Shown: piece by piece, positions 1 through 9,292 of the stretch
Position numbering within the stretch: position 1 is the first letter of the stretch
How the letters are laid out: every line of letters starts with the position of its first letter
Source of the DNA: Bradyrhizobium sp. CCH5-F6
Lineage (GTDB): Bacteria; Pseudomonadota; Alphaproteobacteria; Rhizobiales; Xanthobacteraceae
Assembly: GCF_001556045.1 (NCBI RefSeq)
Contig: NZ_LSIC01000130.1
Coordinates: 1-61,814, forward strand
Reading direction: 5' to 3'
DNA: 61,814 bases
The notes under the pieces: model-generated
Seen by the model: only the letters and a program-made list of their open reading frames with translations
Told to the model about the DNA's origin: nothing
The model's database searches: none
Position numbers and translations under genes: made by a program

Positions 1-113
1 TCGGCCTCGTCGTCAACGGCTTCGTCAAGGACGTGCTGCAGCAGCTGCCGATGGAATTCGCGGTGGAAGCGCAGAAGCTGATCTCGATCTCGCTCGAAGG
101 GAGCGTCGGCTAG
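1..113 (+). CDS. sufB: SufB C-terminal end (Fe-S scaffold), partial
   Basis: Only the last 36 codons and the stop are in the window; the reading frame starts at base 3. The fragment reads GLVVNGFVKDVL near its start and ends LISISLEGSVG, the usual ending of SufB. SufB forms the SufBC2D scaffold on which Fe-S clusters are built in the cytoplasm. The next genes are sufC, sufD and sufS in the same direction, which supports the assignment more than the short fragment does alone. Confidence 0.85.
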   Translation, partial: GLVVNGFVKDVLQQLPMEFAVEAQKLISISLEGSVG

Positions 114-119
114 CTCGGA

Positions 120-225
120 CCTCATCCTGAGGAGGCCGCGCAGCGGCCGTCTCGAAGGATGGATGCCGGAAAGATTGGTAGCCTCGATCCTTCGAGACGC
201 GCCTTCGGCGCTCCCTGGGATGAGG
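120..225. repeat. Dispersed inverted repeat between sufB and sufC
   Basis: The outer arms CCTCATCC and GGATGAGG and the inner arms GTCTCGAAGGAT and ATCCTTCGAGAC form a long interrupted hairpin that fills the sufB-sufC gap. Repeats of this kind are scattered through Bradyrhizobium-type genomes (from memory, not searched). It could fold in the polycistronic mRNA and affect sufC expression or mRNA stability; that part is inference. Confidence 0.7.
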
Positions 226-241
226 GGATAGATGGAAAAAC

Positions 242-997
242 ATGATGGCTTTGCTTGAAGTGAAAGACCTGAAGGTTCGTGTCGAGGAGCGTGAGATCCT
301 CCATGGGCTGACGCTGACCGTGAACGAGGGCGAGGTGCATGCGATCATGGGCCCGAACGGCTCCGGGAAGTCGACGCTCTCGCACGTCATCGCCGGCAAG
401 CCCGGCTATGAGGTCACGGACGGACAGATCCTGTTCAAGGGCGAAGACCTCCTGGAGATGGCGCCGGAGGAGCGCGCCGCGAAGGGCGTGTTCCTGGCGT
501 TCCAGTATCCGGTCGAGATTCCCGGAGTCGCCACCATGAACTTCCTGCGCACCGCGCTCAACGCGCAACGCAAGGCTCGCGGCGAGAGCGAATATTCGAC
601 GCCTGATTTCCTGAAGAAGGTCCGTGAAGTCTCGAAGTCGCTGAACATCCCGCAGGACATGCTCAAGCGCGGCGTCAATGTCGGCTTCTCCGGCGGCGAG
701 AAGAAGCGCAACGAGGTGCTGCAGATGGCGCTGTTCGAGCCGAGCCTGTGCATCCTCGACGAGATGGATTCGGGACTCGACATCGACGCGCTGCGCATTG
801 CGGCCGACGGCGTCAACGCGCTGCGCTCGCCCAAGCGTTCGATGGTCGTCATCACCCACTATCAGCGGCTGCTGAACTACATCGTGCCCGACGTCGTGCA
901 CGTGATGTCGAAGGGCCGCGTCGTGAAGAGCGGCGGCAAGGAGCTGGCGCTGGAGCTGGAAGCGTCCGGCTACGCCCAGTTCGAGGATGCCGCGTAA
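242..997 (+). CDS. sufC: SufC, Fe-S cluster assembly ATPase
   Basis: This 251-residue ABC-type ATPase has the normal SufC length. Visible motifs are Walker A GPNGSGKST (37-45), the ABC signature FSGGEKKR (149-156), Walker B CILDEMDSGLD (170-180) and the H-loop His206. SufC binds SufB and SufD and powers cluster assembly on the cytoplasmic SufBC2D scaffold. Two ATGs stand in a row at 242 and 245, so the start may be one codon later. It is separated from sufB by the inverted repeat and lies 12 bases upstream of sufD. Confidence 0.96.
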   Translation: MMALLEVKDLKVRVEEREILHGLTLTVNEGEVHAIMGPNGSGKSTLSHVIAGKPGYEVTDGQILFKGEDLLEMAPEERAAKGVFLAFQYPVEIPGVATMNFLRTALNAQRKARGESEYSTPDFLKKVREVSKSLNIPQDMLKRGVNVGFSGGEKKRNEVLQMALFEPSLCILDEMDSGLDIDALRIAADGVNALRSPKRSMVVITHYQRLLNYIVPDVVHVMSKGRVVKSGGKELALELEASGYAQFEDAA

Positions 998-1009
998 GGA
1001 TTGTTTGTG

Positions 1010-2332
1010 ATGAACGTTGCTGTGGCAAAGACCGGAAAGGGCCGCGCGGTGAGCGATCTCTTCGCCAGCGCCGAGGGCCGGCTGCCGGGTTCGCCCGCGG
1101 TCACCGCAGTGCGCCGCGAGGCATTCGAGACCTATGAGCGTCTCGGCCTGCCGCACCGCCGGATCGAGGAATGGAAATACACCGACCTGCGTGCCTTGGT
1201 CGGCGAGGTGCTGCCGCTGGCAGCTGCGCCCGATGCGGCCGCGCTGAAGCGCGCCGCGGACGCGGTGAAGGCGCATGCGATCGCGGGCGCACGCAAGCTG
1301 GTGCTGGTCGATGGCGTGTTTGCGCCGGGTCTTTCCGACGTCACCGCGCTGGGCTCCGAAGTCAGCCTCAAGACCTTGTCCGATGTGCTGAACAGCGAGC
1401 AAAATCCGGTGGCCGGTGATCTGCTGCGGACCATCACGACTGACGCGATGATCTCGCTGAATGCCGCGATGGCCACCGACGGCGTGCTGCTGTCGATCGG
1501 CGAAGGCGTCGAGGTCTCGGCACCGATCCAGATCATTCACGTGGCCACCGCCGGGGGCGCGTCGACGTATACCCGCTCGCATGTGAAAGTCGGTAACCGC
1601 GCCCGTGCCACCATCATCGAAAGCTTTGTCGGAGCCGGGCAGGCTGGCGCTTACCAGGTCAACGATGCCGTCGTCATCTGGATAGGCGATGACGCCGACG
1701 TCGCCCATATCCGCCTGATGGACGATGCGCCCGACGCGGTGAACGTCACCTCGCAGTTCGTCACCATCGGAGCGAACACGAAGCTCAATTTCTTCAACAT
1801 GACCAGCGGTGCCGCGGTCAGCCGCTTGCAGGGCTTCATCACGCTGGCGGGCGAGGGCAGCGAGCTCTCGGTCAACGGCGTGAACCTCCTGAAGAAGACC
1901 GAGCACGGCGACACCACGCTGGTGGTCGACCATGCCGTGCCGAACTGCACCAGCCGCGAAATCTTCCGCGCCGTCATCGACGATCGCGCCCATTCGGTGT
2001 TCCAGGGCCGCATCATCGTCCGTCCCGACGCGCAGAAGACCGACGGCAAGATGATGACGCGCGCGCTGCTGCTCTCGGACGAAGCCGAGGCGGACAACAA
2101 GCCCGAGCTCGAGATCTTCGCCGACGACGTCTCCTGCGGCCACGGCGCCACCGCCGGCGCGCTCGACGACAGTCTGCTGTTCTACCTGAAGGCGCGTGGC
2201 CTTCCGGAGAAGCAGGCCCAGGCGCTGCTGATCCAGGCCTTCGTCGGTGAGGCGATCGAGCAGATCGCCGACGACGGCTTGCGCGAGCACGTGATCGCCT
2301 TGGCCGAGCGCTGGCTGGAGCGGCGGTCATGA
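1010..2332 (+). CDS. sufD: SufD, Fe-S cluster assembly protein
   Basis: The 440-residue protein matches the SufD/SufB beta-helix family, for example EIFRAVIDDRAHSVFQGRI and the C-terminal DDVSCGHGATAGALD stretch. SufD is the SufB partner in the SufBC2D scaffold. I start it at ATG 1010, nine bases after AAGGA (996-1000). A TTG at 1001 is in frame but directly abuts that ribosome-binding site, so it is unlikely. The stop overlaps the start of sufS by 4 bases, which suggests translational coupling. Confidence 0.95.
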   Translation: MNVAVAKTGKGRAVSDLFASAEGRLPGSPAVTAVRREAFETYERLGLPHRRIEEWKYTDLRALVGEVLPLAAAPDAAALKRAADAVKAHAIAGARKLVLVDGVFAPGLSDVTALGSEVSLKTLSDVLNSEQNPVAGDLLRTITTDAMISLNAAMATDGVLLSIGEGVEVSAPIQIIHVATAGGASTYTRSHVKVGNRARATIIESFVGAGQAGAYQVNDAVVIWIGDDADVAHIRLMDDAPDAVNVTSQFVTIGANTKLNFFNMTSGAAVSRLQGFITLAGEGSELSVNGVNLLKKTEHGDTTLVVDHAVPNCTSREIFRAVIDDRAHSVFQGRIIVRPDAQKTDGKMMTRALLLSDEAEADNKPELEIFADDVSCGHGATAGALDDSLLFYLKARGLPEKQAQALLIQAFVGEAIEQIADDGLREHVIALAERWLERRS

Positions 2333-3576
2333 GCACGCATCCGGCAGTCAAGAACGGTGCTTATGACGTCGCGCGCGTGCGCCAGGATTTCCCGGCGCTG
2401 GCGATGCAGGTCTACGGCAAGAAGCTGGTCTATCTGGACAACGCCGCCTCGGCCCAGAAGCCGAGCGCCGTCCTCGACCGCATGACGCAGGCCTATACCA
2501 GCGAATACGCCAACGTGCATCGCGGCCTGCACTACCTCGCCAATGCCGCGACCGAAGCCTATGAGGGCGGCCGCACCAAGGTCGCGCAGTTCATCAACGC
2601 GCCCCGCACCGAGGAAGTGATCTTCACCCGCAACGCGACCGAGGCGATTAATCTGGTCGCCTCGTCCTGGGGCGGCCCGAACGTCAAAGAAGGCGACGAG
2701 ATCGTCCTCTCGATCATGGAGCACCACTCCAATATCGTGCCGTGGCACTTCCTCAGGGAACGCCAGGGCGCGGTGATCAAATGGGCGCCCGTCGACGACG
2801 AGGGCAATTTCCTCATCGACGAGTTCGAGAAGCTGCTGACACCGAAGACCAAGCTGGTCGCGATAACGCAGATGTCGAATGCGCTGGGCACCATCGTGCC
2901 GGTCAAGGACGTCGTCAGGATCGCCTATGCCCGCGGCATTCCCGTGCTGGTCGACGGCAGCCAGGGTGCGGTGCATCTGCCGGTCGACGTCCAGGACATC
3001 GGCTGCGACTTCTACGTCTTCACCGGCCACAAGGTTTACGGCCCGACCGGCATCGGCGTGCTCTGGGCCAAGTACGACCATCTCGTCGCGATGCGCCCCT
3101 ACAACGGCGGCGGCGAGATGATCCGCGAGGTTTCGCGCGACATCGTCACCTATGGCGACCCGCCGCACAAGTTCGAAGCCGGCACCCCGCCCATCGTCGA
3201 GGCCGTCGGCCTTGGCGCCGCCATCGACTACGTCAATTCGGTCGGCAAGGAGCGCATCGCCGCCCACGAGCACGATCTCACCGCCTATGCCCAGGAGCGC
3301 CTGCGCGAGATCAACTCGCTGCGGCTGATCGGCACGGCGCGGGGCAAGGGCCCGGTGATCTCCTTCGAGCTCAAGGGCGCGCATGCCCATGACGTCGCGA
3401 CCGTGATCGACCGCCAGGGCATCGCGGTGCGCGCCGGCACACATTGCGTGATGCCGCTTTTAGAGCGGTTCAACGTGACTGCCACCTGCCGGGCGTCGTT
3501 CGGCATGTATAATACACGGGAAGAAGTCGATCATCTGGCACAGGCGCTGCTGAAAGCGCGGGATTTGTTCGCATGA
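2329..3576 (+). CDS. sufS: SufS, group II cysteine desulfurase
   Basis: This 415-residue PLP enzyme removes sulfur from L-cysteine and passes it as persulfide to Fe-S assembly. The PLP lysine is Lys235 in FTGHKVYGPTG. The catalytic cysteine is Cys373 in RAGTHCVMP, followed by the CRASFGMYNT ending of SufS/CsdA enzymes. ATGA overlaps connect it to sufD upstream and to the sufT-like gene downstream. No sufE is seen in the window, so its sulfur-accepting partner must lie elsewhere or differ. Confidence 0.96.
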   Translation: MSTHPAVKNGAYDVARVRQDFPALAMQVYGKKLVYLDNAASAQKPSAVLDRMTQAYTSEYANVHRGLHYLANAATEAYEGGRTKVAQFINAPRTEEVIFTRNATEAINLVASSWGGPNVKEGDEIVLSIMEHHSNIVPWHFLRERQGAVIKWAPVDDEGNFLIDEFEKLLTPKTKLVAITQMSNALGTIVPVKDVVRIAYARGIPVLVDGSQGAVHLPVDVQDIGCDFYVFTGHKVYGPTGIGVLWAKYDHLVAMRPYNGGGEMIREVSRDIVTYGDPPHKFEAGTPPIVEAVGLGAAIDYVNSVGKERIAAHEHDLTAYAQERLREINSLRLIGTARGKGPVISFELKGAHAHDVATVIDRQGIAVRAGTHCVMPLLERFNVTATCRASFGMYNTREEVDHLAQALLKARDLFA

Positions 3577-3944
3577 GTGACACGGCTGAAGTCAAAGCCA
3601 ATCCGATGGAAACCCACTCGGCGTTGCCGCCTGAGGAGACCGAGCGTCTGACCACGGAGATCATCGCCGGGCTCAAGACGGTGTTCGACCCGGAAATCCC
3701 CGCCGATATCTACGAGCTCGGCCTGATCTACAAAGTCGAGATCAAGGACGACCGTTCCGTCGACGTGCTGATGACGTTGACGACGCCGAACTGCCCGGCC
3801 GCCGGCGAGCTGCCGACCATGGTCGAGAACGCGGTGGCCAGCGTGCCCGGCGTCGGCGTGGTCGACGTCAAGGTCGTCTGGGAGCCGCCGTGGTCGCCGG
3901 AACGCATGAGCGACGAGGCGCGCCTCGTGCTCAATATGTGGTGA
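3573..3944 (+). CDS. sufT: SUF system protein of the DUF59/MIP18 family (SufT-like)
   Basis: The 123-residue protein is a MIP18/DUF59 domain: TVFDPEIPADIYELGLIY, then LTTPNCPAAGELP with the family's conserved cysteine, and VWEPPWSPERMSDEAR near the end. Proteins of this family help mature or deliver Fe-S clusters, and in SUF operons they are called SufT. The gene overlaps sufS by 4 bases. The family is certain; the exact step it performs here is inferred from position. Confidence 0.88.
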   Translation: MSDTAEVKANPMETHSALPPEETERLTTEIIAGLKTVFDPEIPADIYELGLIYKVEIKDDRSVDVLMTLTTPNCPAAGELPTMVENAVASVPGVGVVDVKVVWEPPWSPERMSDEARLVLNMW

Positions 3945-3993
3945 CGGTTCCAGGCCGCATTGAATTCGCTCCGCAACGGACCACATAGATAAC

Positions 3994-4404
3994 ATGACCC
4001 AGATATCGTCAGGCTCGACACCAGCTTCGACACCAAAGCCCCGGCGCCCGCGTCCGCAGGTGATGCGTCTGACCGATGCCGCTGCCCAGCGCATCAGCGA
4101 GCTGACCCAGCGCGCGGACTCCGAGATCGTCGGCCTGCGTGTCGGTGTGAAGAATGGCGGCTGCGCCGGCCAGTCCTATACGGTCGAATACGCCCATGAT
4201 GTCCGTCCGACCGACGAGGTCGTCGAGGACAAGGGCGTCAAGATCCTGATTGATCCCAAGGCCGTGCTGTTCCTGCTCGGCACCGAGATGGACTACAAGG
4301 CCGACAAGATGCAGGCCCAGTTCGTCTTCAACAACCCCAACCAGGTCTCCGCCTGCGGCTGTGGCGAATCGGTCGAGCTGCGGCCGGCCAAGATCGACGG
4401 GTAA
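3994..4404 (+). CDS. sufA: A-type Fe-S carrier (SufA/IscA/ErpA family)
   Basis: The 136-residue HesB/IscA-fold protein has the three cluster ligands of the family: Cys57 in NGGCAGQSY and Cys121 and Cys123 in SACGCGES. It carries Fe-S clusters from the SUF scaffold to target proteins. The first ~22 residues are a Ser/Thr/Pro/Arg-rich extension before the conserved domain. It is last in the SUF operon, 49 bases after the sufT-like gene. SufA versus ErpA cannot be settled by sequence alone; the operon favours SufA. Confidence 0.9.
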   Translation: MTQISSGSTPASTPKPRRPRPQVMRLTDAAAQRISELTQRADSEIVGLRVGVKNGGCAGQSYTVEYAHDVRPTDEVVEDKGVKILIDPKAVLFLLGTEMDYKADKMQAQFVFNNPNQVSACGCGESVELRPAKIDG

Positions 4405-4421
4405 TTAGCCCAACGCTTCGC

Positions 4422-4560
4422 TCTCGTGTCCCGGACGTGCCGCAGCGCGCTTGCGCTGCTGCGCAGAGCCGGGACCCGCGCTATAGTTCCCCTCGCTGAG
4501 GGAATGGGCCTCGGCTCAGCAGCACACCGTTCTACGGCGCGTTGCGTCCGGGGCACGAGA
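4422..4560. repeat. Dispersed repeat with inverted ends
   Basis: The ends TCTCGTGTCCCGGACG (4422-4437) and CGTCCGGGGCACGAGA (4545-4560) are inverted copies with one mismatch. Between them lie GC-rich imperfect palindromes around GCAGCGC. It fills the gap after the SUF operon. Similar composition recurs at 21290-21418. It probably belongs to a short dispersed repeat family of this lineage; whether it terminates suf transcripts is unknown. Confidence 0.65.
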
Positions 4561-4571
4561 GAGTTGCGCGC

Positions 4572-5021
4572 ATGGACCGCGAATTCCTGATCGATCTGTT
4601 CGCCGATTTCGGCCCGGTCACCATCCGAAGGATGTTCTCCGGCTACGGGATCTCGGCCGATGGGACCAACTTCGCTCTGTCGTTGCGCGCCGGCCTTTTC
4701 TTCCGCGCCGACGAGATGACCATTCCGGACTTCGAGGCCGAAGGCTCAAAGCCGTTTCAATATTCGACCCGCGCCAAGACCGTGGTCGTCAACTCCTACT
4801 GGGAGCTGCCCGCGCACCTGTTCGACGATTCCGCAGAGCTTGCACAATGGGCGAGGGCAGCACTCGCCGCAGCCCAACGCGCCAAGGTGAAGAAGCGGCC
4901 GAAGGTGAAGAAGGCGGTTAAGAAGAAGCCTGTTGCAAAGAAGCGGACGACCAGGAAGGCGGCCGCGACAACAGCGCGTAGGGTGAGCAAAGCAAAGCGT
5001 GCCCAGCGTTCAAGAGCGTAA
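4572..5021 (+). CDS. TfoX N-terminal domain protein with Lys/Arg-rich tail
   Basis: Residues 1-95 are a TfoX_N domain (FADFGPVTIRRMFSGYGIS, YWELPAHLFDD). The last ~45 residues are a Lys/Arg/Ala-rich tail with repeated KVKK and KKPVAKK blocks, as in histone-H1-like nucleoid proteins. TfoX itself regulates competence in gammaproteobacteria; the role of alphaproteobacterial stand-alone TfoX_N proteins is unknown. The basic tail suggests nucleic-acid binding. A TTG at 4542 is in frame but lies inside the repeat, so ATG 4572 is preferred. The protein is then 149 residues. Confidence 0.85.
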   Translation: MDREFLIDLFADFGPVTIRRMFSGYGISADGTNFALSLRAGLFFRADEMTIPDFEAEGSKPFQYSTRAKTVVVNSYWELPAHLFDDSAELAQWARAALAAAQRAKVKKRPKVKKAVKKKPVAKKRTTRKAAATTARRVSKAKRAQRSRA

Positions 5022-5090
5022 TGCTGGAGAGATGGTGGGCACGGCGCCATGCGCCTTTGCCCACTCTATGCGCTTTCATCCGACGAGATG

Positions 5091-6158
5091 CTACGCCACC
5101 CGGCCGCGCGTCTCCGCCGCGTATTCCGGATCGGCTTCGCAAGTCACGCGATTGCGGCCGTTGCGCTTGGCGGCGTAGAGGCAGGCATCCGCACGCTCGA
5201 TGAGCGCGTCGGTGTCGTCGCCTTCCTTCAGCAAGGAGACGCCGACGGAGATGGTGACGCGGCCGAGGATCTCGCCCGTCGATTTCTTCTTCAGCTCCTT
5301 CGCCATCACGGCGCGGCGGATGTGGTCGGCCACCGTGAGCGCCTGCCGCAGCGAGGTGTTGGGCAGCACGACCGCGAACTCCTCGCCGCCATACCGTGCG
5401 GTGATGTCCTGGCCCTTGATGGTCTGCTTCAGCGAAAGGCCAACGAGCCGCAGCACCTGATCGCCGGTGAGATGGCCGTAGGAATCGTTGAACGACTTGA
5501 AGTGATCGATGTCGAACAGCAGCAGCGACAGCGGCTCGCCCGAGGCGAGCGCGCTCTGCACGGCCATGCCGATCATGCGGTCGAAATATTTGCGGTTGCC
5601 GAGACCGGTGAGCGGATCGGTCAGGCTCTCGGCGCGAATCGCTTCCAGGCTCTGCTGGAGGTTGCTGATCTCGTTCTTCGACAGCGTCAGCCGGTCTTCC
5701 AGCGCCTTGTTGGTCTCGCGCATCTCGCTGGTCGAGCGTAGCAGCGCCTCGACGACCGCCTTGATCTGGTCCCGGCTCTTGGCCGAAGCCAGAGTCTCTG
5801 CAGCGCCCGACAGGCTGGCATCGTAGGCGCCCGTCATGCCGAGCGCGTCACCCAGGACTTTCATCACGTCGTCGATCTCGCCGATGACGCGCGCGCCGAC
5901 CTTGTCGATGCGGTCGGTGGTCTTGATGTGGGAGAGATAGGTCTCGTAAATCTGCTCGAGATCGGCTTCGGTCAGCTTGCCGCTGCGCGCCAGCGTCTCG
6001 TTGATGATCTTGTTGAGCGGCGCGTTGTAGCCCGTGGCGTAGACGTACCAGATCTCGTAATTGCGGGGAATTGCCGTCTGCCGAAGCGATCGGATCTGAC
6101 CGAGGGCAACCTCGGCGAACGCCATCGTGCGTTCGTGTTCGTCGAGCACCTTGACCAC
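5091..6158 (-). CDS. Diguanylate cyclase (GGDEF domain)
   Basis: The C-terminal ~170 residues form a GGDEF domain: LTDPLTGLGNRKYFDRM at its start and the active-site signature RYGGEEF. It should make cyclic di-GMP from two GTP. The position of the inhibitory I-site (RxxD) reads KGQD, so product inhibition may be weakened. The N-terminal half is helical with a coiled-coil run (ALEDRLTLSKNEISNLQQ) and no membrane segment, so the protein is cytoplasmic. The start is uncertain. An in-frame GTG at 6263 gives 390 residues but crosses AT-rich, promoter-like DNA; I chose GTG 6158 (355 residues). Confidence 0.88.
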   Translation of the reverse strand: MVKVLDEHERTMAFAEVALGQIRSLRQTAIPRNYEIWYVYATGYNAPLNKIINETLARSGKLTEADLEQIYETYLSHIKTTDRIDKVGARVIGEIDDVMKVLGDALGMTGAYDASLSGAAETLASAKSRDQIKAVVEALLRSTSEMRETNKALEDRLTLSKNEISNLQQSLEAIRAESLTDPLTGLGNRKYFDRMIGMAVQSALASGEPLSLLLFDIDHFKSFNDSYGHLTGDQVLRLVGLSLKQTIKGQDITARYGGEEFAVVLPNTSLRQALTVADHIRRAVMAKELKKKSTGEILGRVTISVGVSLLKEGDDTDALIERADACLYAAKRNGRNRVTCEADPEYAAETRGRVA

Positions 6159-6313
6159 GGAACATACCCCAACAGCGGTCGGCGCGCCATCGACCGCAGC
6201 AATGCTTAAATTATGTTCGTAGACTAATGGACGATCGTGAACGCCCCGTAAATATACGTCCACGAAGCGTCTGGAAAAGTGTGCCTTGTCTTATCTCAAC
6301 CGAAACCCGCGTT

Positions 6314-7837
<1,524 letters not shown>

Positions 7838-8047
7838 TGAGCCTCTGGTCGAAACCGCCGTTCGGAATCGAGGGTAATAAGGCTGTCGCGTTCCACCCCT
7901 AAACGGCGCGCTCTCTAGGAAGCTGGGGGTGCTGACTCACGCGAACAAAGCGCAAGGCTCAGGAATCGCTCGTCGATCTGAGCCGCGTCGCCCCGGAACA
8001 TAGGCCGGAATCGGCCAAAGTCAATGGAGCGGGCGCGGGAAGGCCCT

Positions 8048-8065
8048 AAAAAACCTGAGGTTTTT
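8048..8065 (-). terminator. Possible bidirectional terminator
   Basis: AAAAACC TGA GGTTTTT is a perfect 7-bp stem with a 3-base loop and runs of A and T on its flanks, so it could end transcription in either direction. On the minus strand it would end the AraC-family gene 70 bases upstream. The stem is AT-rich and weak. The rest of 7838-8135 shows no gene. Confidence 0.4.
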
Positions 8066-8135
8066 GCTCAAACTACGGGCGTCGTTGGGATTTTCCGCTC
8101 AACCCGTTCGTTCGGCCGCAACGGCAAGACGACGG

Positions 8136-9095
8136 CTAGAGCCCATCCGAACCCTTTGCCCGGAAGTCGCCGGGGGGCATGCCATAGGCGGCATTGAAGA
8201 CCCTGTAATAGGTCGCCAGGCTCTCGAAGCCGCAGGAGGCCGCGATGTCGGCGATCAGCCGTTCCGGCGCCTCGCGCAACAGGCGGCGGCTCTGCTTCAG
8301 GCGCTCCTCCGTCACGGTCTGCGAGAAGCTCCTTGCCGCCGTCTCGAACAGCATGTGCAGGTGGCGCACGGATACGCCGAGCAGGTCGGCCACCATGGCT
8401 GGGGCGAGACGGGGGTCTTGCAGGTGGCGCGCGATCAGGCGCCGGGCCTGCGAGAGGCGGGCGGTCCGCAGCGCGGCCTGTCCGCGCCGGCTGCCGGGCC
8501 GCAGGATGCCGCGCTCGATCAGCGCCAGATGAGCCAGCGCCTGGACCAGCGAGGCCGCATCGACGCCGTCGTCTTCACTAACCTCGGCCAGGTCGGCAAA
8601 GCAGGCGGCGAGCAGGGGCGCCAGGGTCGGATCGTTGAACGTCCGGGGCGCAAGCTCGCGCATGCGCTTGTCCTGCGCCGGGATGATGCCCATCGGGATC
8701 TTCAGGATTCGCAGGTGGAAGCCGCCTGCGCCCAGCGGCGCGGTACGGTAGGGCAGGTCGGTGTGGCTGGTGGCGAAGGCGCCATTGGCGATCGAAAAGT
8801 CGCTTGCGCGCATGCCGGAGAACCAGCCGCCGCTGCCGAGCTGCTGGTAGACGCAGATCGCATCACCGGGGGCGTCGGCGATGTCTGACGTGCTGCGCTC
8901 GACCGCGTAGGGCGAGGCCTTCAGCTCGACGAGGCCGGCACCGCCAAGCTGGCGCAGCGAGAATTCGCCGAAGAAGTCCGCCCGCCGTTCGCGCGCAAGC
9001 TCGGCGGTGACGCCGAACAATCCCTTGGCGCGCACGTCGCGCCAATAGTCGAAGCGGTCGTGCGGCTCGACCTCGTCGGTGCACCAGCGATACAC
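8136..9095 (-). CDS. AraC-family transcriptional regulator
   Basis: The C-terminal ~100 residues are an AraC/XylS double helix-turn-helix (LAPAMVADLLGVSVRHLHML, then IADIAASCGFESLATYYRVF). The N-terminal ~200 residues resemble the AraC_binding_2 ligand domain (YWRDVRAKGLFGVTAEL). The frame is open up to 9272, but GTG 9095 has a good ribosome-binding site (GAGAGGGG five bases upstream) and gives a normal-length 319-residue protein. It stands divergent from the caspase-like gene, which may be a target; that is only a positional guess. Confidence 0.85.
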   Translation of the reverse strand: MYRWCTDEVEPHDRFDYWRDVRAKGLFGVTAELARERRADFFGEFSLRQLGGAGLVELKASPYAVERSTSDIADAPGDAICVYQQLGSGGWFSGMRASDFSIANGAFATSHTDLPYRTAPLGAGGFHLRILKIPMGIIPAQDKRMRELAPRTFNDPTLAPLLAACFADLAEVSEDDGVDAASLVQALAHLALIERGILRPGSRRGQAALRTARLSQARRLIARHLQDPRLAPAMVADLLGVSVRHLHMLFETAARSFSQTVTEERLKQSRRLLREAPERLIADIAASCGFESLATYYRVFNAAYGMPPGDFRAKGSDGL

Positions 9096-9292
9096 GGCAG
9101 CCCCTCTCAGCAGAACGCGCAAGAAAAAGCAGATTCCGCGCGAATCTGCCATAGGCCGGGGATGGAATCGGTCGACGAAGGCCCTTGAACCCTCGTTGTG
9201 GCTGGGCCGACTATCACATCGACGGCCGAGGGCTTCCATGAACGACCGTTCGAGGGAGCCGGCACAGGCCATCCTGCAACGGGAAACATGCG

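Noticed and set aside
122..2290. 722-residue minus-strand open frame opposite sufC-sufD
   Set aside because: It is antisense to two genes with complete family motifs; its sequence is low-complexity Arg/His/Asp typical of the reverse frame of GC-rich genes.
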